This document shows positions 1 to 6,049 of a stretch of DNA of 39,627 nucleotides, one piece after another. Position numbers and translations under genes: made by a program. Origin of the DNA: Burkholderiales bacterium (GTDB lineage Bacteria; Pseudomonadota; Gammaproteobacteria; Burkholderiales; Burkholderiaceae); the NCBI GenBank assembly GCA_026225235.1, contig JAMFSK010000033.1, positions 1 to 39,627 on the forward strand, read 5' to 3'. The notes below the pieces were generated by a model, which ran no database searches, had not been told where the DNA came from, and worked only from the letters and a program-made list of their open reading frames with translations. The first letter of the stretch is position 1, and each line of letters starts with the position of its first letter.

Positions 1-16
1 GTATTCGACATTTATT

Positions 17-24
17 ATTAGGGA
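17..24 (-). promoter_or_regulatory. Putative integrase arm-type site (P arm)
   Basis: The minus strand reads TCCCTAAT, the core of a motif also found at 160-168, 183-191 and 39449-39457. On the circle these four sites flank the tRNA-derived core on both sides, as arm-type sites of lambda-like tyrosine integrases do. That they bind integrase is inferred from position and repetition. The same site recurs in the second terminal copy at 39517-39524. Confidence 0.45.
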
Positions 25-76
25 GCGCTGGCCGCAAACGCACGCAGTATATGCATTTGTCTTACTTTTTGCTAGG

Positions 77-124
77 TGATTTGGGATCAGAGGGTCGTAG
101 GTTCGAATCCTATCGCTCCGACCA
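77..124 (+). other. attP: attP core: 3' half of tRNA-Pro(UGG)
   Basis: The segment reads as the 3' half of a tRNA. It has an anticodon loop TTTGGGA at 80-86 (anticodon TGG), the 3' anticodon strand, a 5-nt variable region, a T arm with loop TTCGAAT at 102-108, an acceptor 3' strand CGCTCCG at 114-120, and encoded CCA at 122-124. No matching D arm or 5' acceptor strand in normal register lies upstream, so this is a fragment and not a working gene. Phages that integrate into tRNA genes carry such a fragment so that the host tRNA is restored. The integrase gene starts its 3' end 71 bases away. The exact core limits need the host attB. Confidence 0.85.
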
Positions 125-159
125 GTATTCATAAGCCTCAAGCCGTACCACGTTTCAAG

Positions 160-191
160 TTCCCTAATCTGTACAAGCGAACTTCCCTAAT
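160..191 (+). promoter_or_regulatory. Two putative integrase arm-type sites (P' arm)
   Basis: TTCCCTAAT occurs at 160-168 and again at 183-191. The second copy lies inside a dyad, AACTT before and AAGTT after it (180-196), that ends at the integrase stop codon. Together with the copies at 17-24 and 39449-39457 they bracket the attP core. The dyad could also act as a weak end-of-transcript hairpin for the integrase mRNA. Confidence 0.5.
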
Positions 192-194
192 AAG

Positions 195-1280
195 TTACGC
201 TGATTTCGGGATACTAAGACGCACGGCCGCGACCGGCACATTGCGTTGTTTGATGTAGGTCTCGGTCATGCCTGGCGTGCTGTGAGCCGCTGCAACCTGC
301 AGCACCTTGATATCGTAGCCCGCCCGCTCGCCGTCGGTCAGCGCCTTGGCCCGGATGTCCTTGATCGTGTACTGGACAGCCTCCAGCCCCGCGCGGGCCT
401 TGGCGGCCTTCCACGCCTTCAGGATCGTGTTGGCGGCATAGACCTTTCCTTTCTTCGTGTGGATCACCGGCGCATTGCCGATTCGCGGCAGCACATCGAT
501 TTCCTGAACGCGCGCGAGCACCGCCTCAATCTCCGGGGTGATCCTGAAATCGACCGCGATCCCGCTCGAGTCTGCCGTCTTGGTCGGCACGAAGTGAATC
601 AGCCCCGCAGCCCGGTCGACGGCGCTCCACGTGAGCAACCGGATCTCGGTCGAGCGCTGCGCTGTCAGATAGCACAGGTCGACAAAGCACTGCATCATCG
701 GCCCGGTCGGCACTTCGGCATTCACCAGCGTTCCGGCGCGTTCATACTCGGTCGAGAGCATGGCCCCGCGGATCGCAGCGAAGTGCTCGTCAGTGATGTA
801 GGTGGCGCGGGCCTTCGGCTTCTTGAGCTTGACCTCACCGCACGGGTTGCTGTGGATGCGCCCGGCCTCGACACACCACTGAAAGAACCCTGACAGAAAC
901 GCCCGCATGACGCGCTGCATCGCCAGTTTGTCGGCGTACTTCGTCTTCAGCCAATGAGAGACGTTGGATGGTCGAACTTCTGCCACGTTGAAATTACGGA
1001 ACCCCCGACCGGCATAGTCCCCGTACTTGGCCCAGGCCTTCTCGCGGTGACTCGCCTTCTGCGCCTTCACATAGGTATCGATCAGGGGTCGCATATCCCC
1101 AGTACCTTCCGGTCGCGCGACTTTCTTTTTCTCGACGAGCAGCCGCTCTAGCAGAATTTCCTCGCTGTCCGCGACCTTGCAAAGGCGAATCCACCTCTTT
1201 GAGATTGGCTCGCTCCAGTACCACGAGCCATCGCTTTGGTAGACGCGGGGGTACTTAGCTTTCTTGCGAGTGGCGCACAT
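195..1280 (-). CDS. int: Tyrosine-recombinase integrase
   Basis: This 361-residue site-specific recombinase would insert the phage into the host tRNA-Pro gene and, with an excisionase, release it. The catalytic residues of the phage integrase family are visible: R209 (AQRSTEIR), K234 (PTKT), R310 (KDIRAK), H333 (AAHST) and nucleophile Y342 (TETYIKQ). The position usually held by His in the HxxR box is K307, a known variation. The N-terminal 100-160 residues fit an arm- and core-binding region. I chose the ATG at 1280 over a TTG one codon upstream because it forms a TGATG junction with the preceding gene. It lies beside attP, as expected, and is the last gene of the minus-strand early operon. 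Confidence 0.95.
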   Translation of the reverse strand: MCATRKKAKYPRVYQSDGSWYWSEPISKRWIRLCKVADSEEILLERLLVEKKKVARPEGTGDMRPLIDTYVKAQKASHREKAWAKYGDYAGRGFRNFNVAEVRPSNVSHWLKTKYADKLAMQRVMRAFLSGFFQWCVEAGRIHSNPCGEVKLKKPKARATYITDEHFAAIRGAMLSTEYERAGTLVNAEVPTGPMMQCFVDLCYLTAQRSTEIRLLTWSAVDRAAGLIHFVPTKTADSSGIAVDFRITPEIEAVLARVQEIDVLPRIGNAPVIHTKKGKVYAANTILKAWKAAKARAGLEAVQYTIKDIRAKALTDGERAGYDIKVLQVAAAHSTPGMTETYIKQRNVPVAAVRLSIPKSA

Positions 1281-1513
1281 CAATCAAAGCACAGCTGAGC
1301 GGGCTTGGGTGGCACGACACCGGTCTGAATACCAGCTGAGCGCGCCTGAAGGGCTTCGAATAGAGCCCAGGTAACGACCAACTTACCATCCGAGTCGCGG
1401 ACGGGATCAAAGGCCAAGTGTTCCTTGAACCACTGAGCCTGCTTGCTATAGCGACGGCGCCCGGTGGCGCGCACCAGATCGTCGTCAGTCATGAGTCTGC
1501 CGTCGGTGATCAT
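1280..1513 (-). CDS. DUF4224 domain protein, possible excisionase
   Basis: This 77-residue protein carries the DUF4224 pattern: an opening MTDDDLVRATGRRR, then a conserved WF in the middle and a final DGKLVVTW-type strand. Members of this family commonly sit directly upstream of phage integrase genes, as here. A role as recombination directionality factor is an inference from position and size. The start is the ATG at 1513, which overlaps the stop of the preceding gene as ATGA and has AGGGAG about 11 bases upstream. A GTG at 1537 in the same frame is less likely. Its own stop overlaps the integrase start as TGATG, so the two are probably translationally coupled. Confidence 0.75.
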   Translation of the reverse strand: MITDGRLMTDDDLVRATGRRRYSKQAQWFKEHLAFDPVRDSDGKLVVTWALFEALQARSAGIQTGVVPPKPAQLCFD

Positions 1514-1686
1514 GTCTCGCGACTCCCTTTTCCGCACAGTCGGGTTTCTACCCAGCGCATCTTGGCAAGGTCCTCACCGGTAGCGATCGGAACGAGGGCA
1601 TATCCGTCAGGCACTTCAGGCGGAACACGGGTGTTCCACGCGCCCGGACTTCCGCAGAGCGGACACGGTTTAAGCGCTTCAGTCAT
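1510..1686 (-). CDS. 58-aa CPxCG zinc-knuckle protein (Lar-like)
   Basis: This small protein opens MTEALKPCPLCGSPGAW, the CPxCG knuckle seen in Lar-type restriction-alleviation proteins and many other phage zinc-ribbon peptides. A further Cys (CGKG) lies near the C terminus, so metal binding may use only three visible cysteines. Both ends overlap neighbours by ATGA: its ATG at 1686 overlaps the stop of the gene at 1683-2081, and its TGA overlaps the DUF4224 start at 1513. That tight packing is the main support for a gene this short. Alleviation of host restriction is a guess from the motif and from a methyltransferase two genes upstream. A plain zinc-binding adaptor is equally possible. Confidence 0.7.
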   Translation of the reverse strand: MTEALKPCPLCGSPGAWNTRVPPEVPDGYALVPIATGEDLAKMRWVETRLCGKGSRET

Positions 1687-2081
1687 CGCGGCTCTCCTTG
1701 CTGTGACTCGTCATCCCCGTACACGCAACTCAGATCCCAATCCCCAATGATCGGCTGCATTGCTTCGCGTAGCCTATCGTCAGCGGACATAGTGGCTATA
1801 GCCCAGCCTGCACACAAGTCAGTCGGTATGCCATGGTCATCGAACTGCTGATGGCAGTGAAACAGCGTCCCATCGACGACGCATTTCAAGGCGTCCATCA
1901 CGGTCGGAAGGCAGGTATTCGGGACTGTGCCAGCAGTGAAGGCGCAGCTTTTGCATCGAGACTTGTGATTCGGAAAATGGACTCGTGCCTCCTTTTCGGC
2001 TTTGTCGGTGAGCCGCGCCAATTGCTCGCCGAGCATCTTCCCCTCTTCCGAGGGGCGATTAGGAATCAGCTCTTTGGTCAC
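1683..2081 (-). CDS. Hypothetical Cys-rich protein, 132 aa
   Basis: I do not recognise the family. The protein has six cysteines, including CKSC at about residues 43-46 and a later LFHCHQQFDDHG segment, which suggests a metal-binding fold. The N-terminal third is charged and helical. The start is GTG at 2081, chosen because it overlaps the methyltransferase stop as GTGA and has AGGAG 7-9 bases upstream. The stop overlaps the ATG of the CPxCG gene as ATGA. It therefore belongs to the translationally coupled string methyltransferase, this gene, CPxCG, DUF4224, integrase. Confidence 0.75.
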   Translation of the reverse strand: MTKELIPNRPSEEGKMLGEQLARLTDKAEKEARVHFPNHKSRCKSCAFTAGTVPNTCLPTVMDALKCVVDGTLFHCHQQFDDHGIPTDLCAGWAIATMSADDRLREAMQPIIGDWDLSCVYGDDESQQGEPR

Positions 2082-2998
2082 GGGCGCTCTCCTTGCTGTG
2101 TGGGTGCGATCATGGCTTCGTCAGCCGCTTCGATGAAGGCTTTCGCTGCCCACGGGTTGATCGCGTTGCCGTAGGCGCGCAGTCGTCCCACTCGGGCGGT
2201 AGCCCCATGAGCCAGCGGGAATGTGCCGGGTTCAACTGGCCGGTACTTGCCGTCTCGGCAATAGATCCAGTCGGCTCGCTGCCAGAATCCGCGTAGAGGC
2301 TCTGCCTCGCCAAGGGTTGCCCCTTGGAACCGTACAACTCGCTGGCCGTCTGCCGACCTCGATCCGAGCGCCAGTCCCTGTCCGTCGGCGTGGCCCAGGC
2401 TGCCAACATCGCGAAGTCGTTCAGATTCGACCCGTGGCGCCGCTCCGGCAGTGCACGCTTTGCCAGACCGCCTCCGCTGCTGTCGCTGGTCTGCGGCGTG
2501 GGCCACGAAGAAAGCCCGGTCGCGAATGTGCGGAGCACCGACGCCCGCAGACGGGAAAGGGGTCGTCCCGCAGGCGTAGCCCATTGCTTCCAAGTCAGTG
2601 AAAACAAGGTCGATCCACGGTTCGACAGATTTGCTTGCAACCTGCTCGCCAAAGATGCCGACAGGGCGACACTCGCCGATGAGCCAGTGCCAGAGGGGCC
2701 AGAGGTGCCGCTCGTCAGCAAACCCAAGTCCTTGGCCTGCCGCGCTGAAAGGTTGGCACGGACAGGAACCGGTCCAAACAGGTCGGTCGTCAGGCCATCC
2801 CGCGAGTCGAAGCGCATAGGACCAAGTGCCGATTCCTGCGAAGAAGTGGCACTGGGTGTATCCGCGAAGGTCGTCGGGTCGAACATCTTCAATGCTCCGT
2901 TCATCCACGTCGCCGGCCGCGATGTGCCCGGCCGCAATGAGGTTGCGCAGCCACGCTGCGACGTAGGGATCGATTTCGTTGTAGTAGGCGCCACTCAC
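2078..2998 (-). CDS. DNA cytosine-5 methyltransferase
   Basis: This 306-residue protein would methylate cytosine at C5 in phage and host DNA, probably shielding the phage from host restriction. Visible C5-MTase motifs are: motif I FAGIG (53-57, SAM binding), motif [11 protein letters not shown] with catalytic C81, a motif VI equivalent GEQV (117-120; E118), motif VIII HIRDR (157-161) and motif X GNAI (277-280). The target-recognition part between VIII and X is short and rich in Arg, Gln and Ala. The GTG start overlaps the upstream stop as GTGA, with AGGGG just before it. No restriction endonuclease gene lies beside it, so it is an orphan enzyme. A second long frame overlaps almost all of it (see 2110-2886). 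Confidence 0.9.
   Translation of the reverse strand: MSGAYYNEIDPYVAAWLRNLIAAGHIAAGDVDERSIEDVRPDDLRGYTQCHFFAGIGTWSYALRLAGWPDDRPVWTGSCPCQPFSAAGQGLGFADERHLWPLWHWLIGECRPVGIFGEQVASKSVEPWIDLVFTDLEAMGYACGTTPFPSAGVGAPHIRDRAFFVAHAADQRQQRRRSGKACTAGAAPRVESERLRDVGSLGHADGQGLALGSRSADGQRVVRFQGATLGEAEPLRGFWQRADWIYCRDGKYRPVEPGTFPLAHGATARVGRLRAYGNAINPWAAKAFIEAADEAMIAPTQQGERP
2110..2886 (-). CDS. Second long frame inside the methyltransferase gene
   Basis: This 258-codon frame runs on the same strand as the methyltransferase, shifted by one base. It starts at ATG 2886 ([16 protein letters not shown]) with GGAG eight bases upstream. From memory, its segments ([50 protein letters not shown]) resemble proteins annotated in many Proteobacterial phages as hypothetical or methyltransferase-like. 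[15 protein letters not shown] is exactly the shifted reading of the motif IV region [14 protein letters not shown]. So the annotated family may be a real overprinted gene or a recurrent shadow kept open by conserved bases. I cannot decide from one sequence. Function unknown. Confidence 0.4.
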   Translation of the reverse strand: MFDPTTFADTPSATSSQESALGPMRFDSRDGLTTDLFGPVPVRANLSARQAKDLGLLTSGTSGPSGTGSSASVALSASLASRLQANLSNRGSTLFSLTWKQWATPAGRPLSRLRASVLRTFATGLSSWPTPQTSDSSGGGLAKRALPERRHGSNLNDFAMLAAWATPTDRDWRSDRGRQTASELYGSKGQPLARQSLYADSGSEPTGSIAETASTGQLNPAHSRWLMGLPPEWDDCAPTATRSTRGQRKPSSKRLTKP

Positions 2999-3192
2999 GC
3001 ATGCCCCTGACCTGCACCACTGGCATCAGTAGAAGGGGTGGCGACCTTCCGGACTGACGTCACCGTCGCTTTACCCATGACGGCCCAAAACAGATCGCCC
3101 ACATCCGGTCTGTAGTCGACCACAGTTTTCCCCTTAAACGGCCCGGCTGGCGAAGGGTCGATGTATTTGTACGTGACGGTGTACTTGCTCAT
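2995..3192 (-). CDS. Hypothetical protein, 65 aa
   Basis: A small protein opening MSKYTVTYKYIDPSPAGPF, with alternating hydrophobic residues that suggest a beta-rich fold. A second stretch, GDLFWAVMGKATVTSVRKV, would fit a small barrel or SH3-like domain. The C-terminal 15 residues are polar and probably disordered. A strong ribosome site (GGAGGGG) precedes the ATG. The start overlaps the upstream stop as ATGA, and its own stop overlaps the methyltransferase GTG as GTGA. Family and function are unknown to me. Confidence 0.75.
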   Translation of the reverse strand: MSKYTVTYKYIDPSPAGPFKGKTVVDYRPDVGDLFWAVMGKATVTSVRKVATPSTDASGAGQGHA

Positions 3193-3818
3193 TGCCCCTC
3201 CGCTTTACTGGCGTCGCGTTGAGCAGCAAGAATGGTTCGCACGATTTCCTCAACTATCAGTCGCTGAGTCACTTCATCCGAATTTCCTAAACCGAAGACG
3301 ATCGAGTAAAAGACGTTTTCGCCATTAGCCACAGGCGCATCAAGAATCGTGCGCATATCCTCATCGCTCAGCGTCGCCGCCTCTTTGCTGGCAACAGTGG
3401 CGGGTTCGGTGCCGTCGAACGCCTCCTGATCGTAGGTGTACGACTCGCCTATATCCTCGACTGTCTCGATATATTCGCGCGTCCGATGGGTGATGATTCC
3501 GGAGACGATGTCGCCCGCGCCCTCGTCCCACTCATCGCCGTCAAGGTGATTGCGAATGGCCTCGTCGTGCGCTGCCTCGCGCTCAGCCTCGCTGTCGAGC
3601 TCGACGAATTCGCCCAGGTACGGATCGTTGACGAAGTACTTGCACGTTGCCGCTGTCATGGTTTCAGGCTTCGCACTTTCATCGGCAGCGGGGCGGCTGG
3701 CAAAGACCGCGTTGATAGCGCACACGAAAGCCATGCGGCCCTCCGGCCTCGAAAGCACTTCCGTCAGAGCGGGAAAGCTTCGCCCGATCTCAATGAACTG
3801 CTCTTCGCGCTTGCTCAC
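3189..3818 (-). CDS. Hypothetical acidic protein, 209 aa
   Basis: The open frame extends upstream to 4112, but that extension merely reads the neighbouring gene out of frame. The real start is the GTG at 3818, with GGGGAG six bases upstream and a GTGA overlap with the preceding stop. The protein begins VSKREEQFIEIGRSF, has a helical N-terminal 60 residues, then a very acidic middle (LDSEAEREAAHDEAI, GDEWDEGAGD), and ends in predicted helices (EEIVRTILAAQRDAS). No catalytic motif is visible. Strong acidity is common among early phage proteins that mimic DNA or bind host proteins, but that role is speculation. Confidence 0.7.
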   Translation of the reverse strand: MSKREEQFIEIGRSFPALTEVLSRPEGRMAFVCAINAVFASRPAADESAKPETMTAATCKYFVNDPYLGEFVELDSEAEREAAHDEAIRNHLDGDEWDEGAGDIVSGIITHRTREYIETVEDIGESYTYDQEAFDGTEPATVASKEAATLSDEDMRTILDAPVANGENVFYSIVFGLGNSDEVTQRLIVEEIVRTILAAQRDASKAEGQ

Positions 3819-4690
3819 GATTGCTCCCCTTTCGCTGCATCGGGTATGGTGTAGCCAAGCGCCACTCCGAGATTCCGATAAAGCGCTACAGCCTCGTGCC
3901 GGTAAGGCTGATAGGCACCGCTGCGCCCGATTTCCGTGTGATACAGGACCATTCCCGGCGTATCCGGGTAATCGACGCGTTTGCACGTGTGATCGACAAG
4001 GCGTTTCGATATGGCTTCTTCGTCTTCCGGCTCGCTCGCCTGCTGCGCATCTTGTGTCACTGGTACGGCTTGCGAGGCCAGAGCGGCGAGGAATTGCCAT
4101 GCGCCCTGCCAACCTACCCAGGCGTCTTCTACTGAATCGTCTTCATACGCTCCATACGCTCCCGGTTGACGGTAACTGCGCTTGGTGCGCTTGAGCAGAT
4201 ACGTTTCGTGCGGCATATCGCGCAGATACCACGCCTCAAACGCCGCCCTCTCAGCGGTCGTCGCATCCCCCACCGCTACGGGCGCTGCACGGGCGCCGCG
4301 AGCTTTGCCGATCGCGTCAAGGCATGCGTTCCACCCGACGCGGAATTCGACAGAGGGCTCATTGCCGCCAGGCGAATCGCGGAAATGGTCGTAGGCATTC
4401 GCTACGAGATCACCCTTCGAGAGGATCGCATCGAGTGCGGCCGAAGCGCGCCTTGCATCAATCAACAGATCGCCAGAATCGAGGCTTCCATCGATTTTGT
4501 CGACCAACTCGACCAGAGCGCTTTCAAACGGCAGCGACACATCGCTTGATGGTGTCGGTGCTGCCTCGCTGGCACGGGTGGTGAGCCGTCTTGCCTCGAT
4601 TTCAGGCCATGTTTCTTTCTCGGTGCCATCGGTGTAATAGCGCTCAGGGTCGCGCCGATAGTTTGGGTGGCCGTAGGTTCTGTCGCTCAT
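3815..4690 (-). CDS. Hypothetical protein, 291 aa
   Basis: The protein opens MSDRTYGHPNYRRDPERYY, has a Ser/Pro/Ala linker near residues 40-50, a helical region around 55-90 and a central block AERAAFEAWYLRDMP followed about 35 residues later by DAWVGWQGAWQFLAAL. The AFEAWY...GWQ pattern recurs in hypothetical proteins of Burkholderia and enterobacterial prophages, often within mosaic proteins built from exchangeable blocks. The C-terminal part contains EEAISKRLVDHTCKR. Function unknown. The ATG overlaps the upstream stop as ATGA and the stop overlaps the next gene as GTGA. Confidence 0.75.
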   Translation of the reverse strand: MSDRTYGHPNYRRDPERYYTDGTEKETWPEIEARRLTTRASEAAPTPSSDVSLPFESALVELVDKIDGSLDSGDLLIDARRASAALDAILSKGDLVANAYDHFRDSPGGNEPSVEFRVGWNACLDAIGKARGARAAPVAVGDATTAERAAFEAWYLRDMPHETYLLKRTKRSYRQPGAYGAYEDDSVEDAWVGWQGAWQFLAALASQAVPVTQDAQQASEPEDEEAISKRLVDHTCKRVDYPDTPGMVLYHTEIGRSGAYQPYRHEAVALYRNLGVALGYTIPDAAKGEQS

Positions 4691-4887
4691 GACAAATCGT
4701 CCCAGTGAAATATCGTGTCGACATCAGGCACACGGCTATCGAACGTTCCGATGCTGTCGAAGTTAGTGGCGTGCTCATCCGCCGGCGGCAGCGGCGCCTG
4801 CAGCACGGCCGCAATAGCCCACCAAATACCAATGACGATGAAAACGAGGGAGCCGAGGAACTCGGCCAGTAAGGCGGCGGTATGCAT
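4687..4887 (-). CDS. Small single-span membrane protein, 66 aa
   Basis: Residues about 5-30 form one hydrophobic segment (FLGSLVFIVIGIWWAIAAVL), followed by a polar, acidic tail ending FHWDDLS. This predicts one transmembrane helix with a roughly 35-residue soluble tail. No cleavage site or lipobox is seen. It ends in an ATGA overlap with the next gene. The ribosome site is weak. Early-operon membrane peptides of this type can affect superinfection or host division, but nothing here identifies the role. Confidence 0.65.
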   Translation of the reverse strand: MHTAALLAEFLGSLVFIVIGIWWAIAAVLQAPLPPADEHATNFDSIGTFDSRVPDVDTIFHWDDLS

Positions 4888-4920
4888 AGGGTCTCGCTCG
4901 GCGCCTGGTGGCGCGCACGG

Positions 4921-5175
4921 TTAGGCAGGCTGGCGGTTGTATCGGTCGAGCGCCTGAACGGCACTCACGAGCTTCTCGAGCTTCGGTTGCTTCGAGTTCG
5001 CCAGCGTCATTGCCTCGAGCGCTTCTTTCTTCCACGCAATCGCGACTTGGACAGAGCCCGATAGGACAGAGCCCGGAACGCGCGAGCAAAGTTGCTTGAC
5101 CTCGGCGCGCAGGGTTTCGATACGGTCAGCTTCGGACTTCAGCTGCTCAGGTGACTTTGCTTCGCGTTGAACCAT
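4921..5175 (-). CDS. Hypothetical helical protein, 84 aa
   Basis: I chose the ATG at 5175 (MVQREAKSPEQLKSEADR), which has GAGG six bases upstream, over an in-frame TTG at 5187. The protein is rich in Lys, Glu, Ala and Leu, with heptad-like spacing (ADRIETLRAEVKQL and LEALEKL-type repeats further on), so it is probably an all-helical, coiled-coil protein. It contains one Cys. It is separated by eight bases from the next upstream gene and by 33 bases from the downstream one. No family recognised. Confidence 0.65.
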   Translation of the reverse strand: MVQREAKSPEQLKSEADRIETLRAEVKQLCSRVPGSVLSGSVQVAIAWKKEALEAMTLANSKQPKLEKLVSAVQALDRYNRQPA

Positions 5176-5183
5176 GGTCGACC

Positions 5184-5375
5184 TCAATCCAGATCGTTAG
5201 CGGCCCGGCGCTTCGCGTCGAACCCAGGGGAAGAAAGCTTGGGCTGGCGAGCCCGCACAGCGACCTCAAGCGCCAGGCGAACGAGCGGATCCGAGACCGC
5301 GCGCATAGGCGAGTCCGGATGCCCTTGTCGCCGATATTCGGCAACGAGCTCGTGGGAGGCGATTGGGCGCGTCAT
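5184..5375 (-). CDS. Hypothetical protein, 63 aa
   Basis: The start is the ATG at 5375, which overlaps the stop of the preceding gene as ATGA; an in-frame TTG at 5384 is the alternative. The sequence MTRPIASHELVAEYRRQG suggests an N-terminal helix, followed by a second helix DPLVRLALEVAVRARQP. No motif with a known function is visible. It is one of a run of small coupled genes in the early operon. Confidence 0.6.
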   Translation of the reverse strand: MTRPIASHELVAEYRRQGHPDSPMRAVSDPLVRLALEVAVRARQPKLSSPGFDAKRRAANDLD

Positions 5376-5629
5376 GGCAGGCAACGGCCCGTTTCGTTTT
5401 GAACCCAGGCGCGCATCAGTTCCATTGCCTTGGCTTCATTGCCGCAATACAGGGCTTCGAAGATCGCGGCAGCGTCCGGGTTCGGCGAGTCGTCCTCGAA
5501 CGACGGCTGCTCGAACCAACTCGAGTCGTTGCTATCGATCAGGCCGCGCCCTGCAGCTTCCTGGCGGATTTCGTTGTCGGAGAAGTCGCGCAGCGTGATG
5601 AGTAGCGGGACTTGGCGGTCGTGTGCCAT
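5372..5629 (-). CDS. Hypothetical protein, 85 aa
   Basis: The protein opens MAHDRQVPLLITLRDFSDNEI, with an acidic middle (SFEDDSPNPDAAAIFEAL) and a C-terminal helix ending in a single Cys. GAGG lies about ten bases before the ATG. The stop overlaps the ATG of the next gene as ATGA. The length and acidity resemble other small early phage proteins, but I do not recognise the family. Confidence 0.65.
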   Translation of the reverse strand: MAHDRQVPLLITLRDFSDNEIRQEAAGRGLIDSNDSSWFEQPSFEDDSPNPDAAAIFEALYCGNEAKAMELMRAWVQNETGRCLP

Positions 5630-5631
5630 GG

Positions 5632-5766
5632 TTATTCAGCCTCCGCAACAGCACGCCAGTGCGATACCTCGGCGTTATCCCAGTGCTGCGCGAGCACAGA
5701 GCCTCCGACGATCAAAACGAACGCCAGAGCCATACGAGCGATAAGGGCGAGCGTGGAGGGCTTCAT
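5632..5766 (-). CDS. Small membrane protein, 44 aa
   Basis: A short frame starting MKPSTLALIARMALAFVLIV has one hydrophobic helix (about residues 6-24), ends it at GGSVLAQHW, and has a short polar tail. The N terminus could be a signal anchor; VLA-Q resembles a weak signal-peptidase site, but no mature domain would remain. The frame stays open a further 42 codons upstream, but the ATG at 5766 is preferred because it overlaps the stop of the next upstream gene as ATGA. Function unknown. Confidence 0.55.
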   Translation of the reverse strand: MKPSTLALIARMALAFVLIVGGSVLAQHWDNAEVSHWRAVAEAE

Positions 5767-5876
5767 TGCATCAACCCCAGGAGGCGCTCCATCGGCGGAG
5801 CAACCGCGGTCGCGGCCAGATACAGCAGCCCGACGATTGCAGCCGATAGGCGCGGGTGGCGAGTGGTCGCGCGCAT
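5763..5876 (-). CDS. Very small membrane protein, 37 aa
   Basis: This frame encodes MRATTRHPRLSAAIVGLLYL and continues with a hydrophobic stretch through AATAVAPP, giving one possible membrane span after a basic N terminus. Its support is positional. The start forms a TGATG junction with the gene upstream and the stop forms ATGA with the gene downstream, so it fills its slot exactly. No family is recognisable at this length. Confidence 0.5.
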   Translation of the reverse strand: MRATTRHPRLSAAIVGLLYLAATAVAPPMERLLGLMQ

Positions 5877-6043
5877 CACTTCGTCTCCGCAATGAGCTTG
5901 TCGACGAGCGCTAGCTCCCGCTTCGCACGAACACGGCGCAGCTGCTCGATAGAGCGAACCTCGGCCACAGACGTCTTGCGCTCGACGTGCGCGGTGGCGC
6001 GTAACCGGTTCGGGTTGATGAAGCGCGGGAGATCGGAGCTCAT
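5876..6043 (-). CDS. Hypothetical basic helical protein, 55 aa
   Basis: The frame opens MSSDLPRFINPNRLRATAHV and ends in a long basic helix (EQLRRVRAKRELALVDKLIA). It terminates at a TGATG junction with the next gene and starts seven bases after the stop of the 208-residue protein. The Arg/Lys-rich helix might bind nucleic acid, but no motif proves that. It is below the usual annotation cut-off and easily missed. Confidence 0.55.
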   Translation of the reverse strand: MSSDLPRFINPNRLRATAHVERKTSVAEVRSIEQLRRVRAKRELALVDKLIAETK

Positions 6044-6049
6044 CGCGAC

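Larger units (their letters stand above)
1..127. repeat. Terminal direct repeat, copy 1 (contains attP)
   Basis: Bases 1-127 are identical to 39501-39627, the last 127 bases of the window. The match runs exactly to both ends. The segment contains the 3' half of a tRNA-Pro gene and, upstream of it, sequence that is not a tRNA 5' half. I infer a circular molecule opened with an assembly overlap; 127 is a common maximum k-mer size. A true phage terminal repeat is the alternative but is less likely because attP lies inside it. Confidence 0.95.

Noticed and set aside
77..124. Functional tRNA-Pro gene
   Set aside because: The 5' acceptor strand in register, the D arm and half of the anticodon stem are missing.
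3819..4112. N-terminal extension of the gene at 3189-3818
   Set aside because: The extension only reads the neighbouring gene in another frame; GTG 3818 has a ribosome site and a GTGA overlap.
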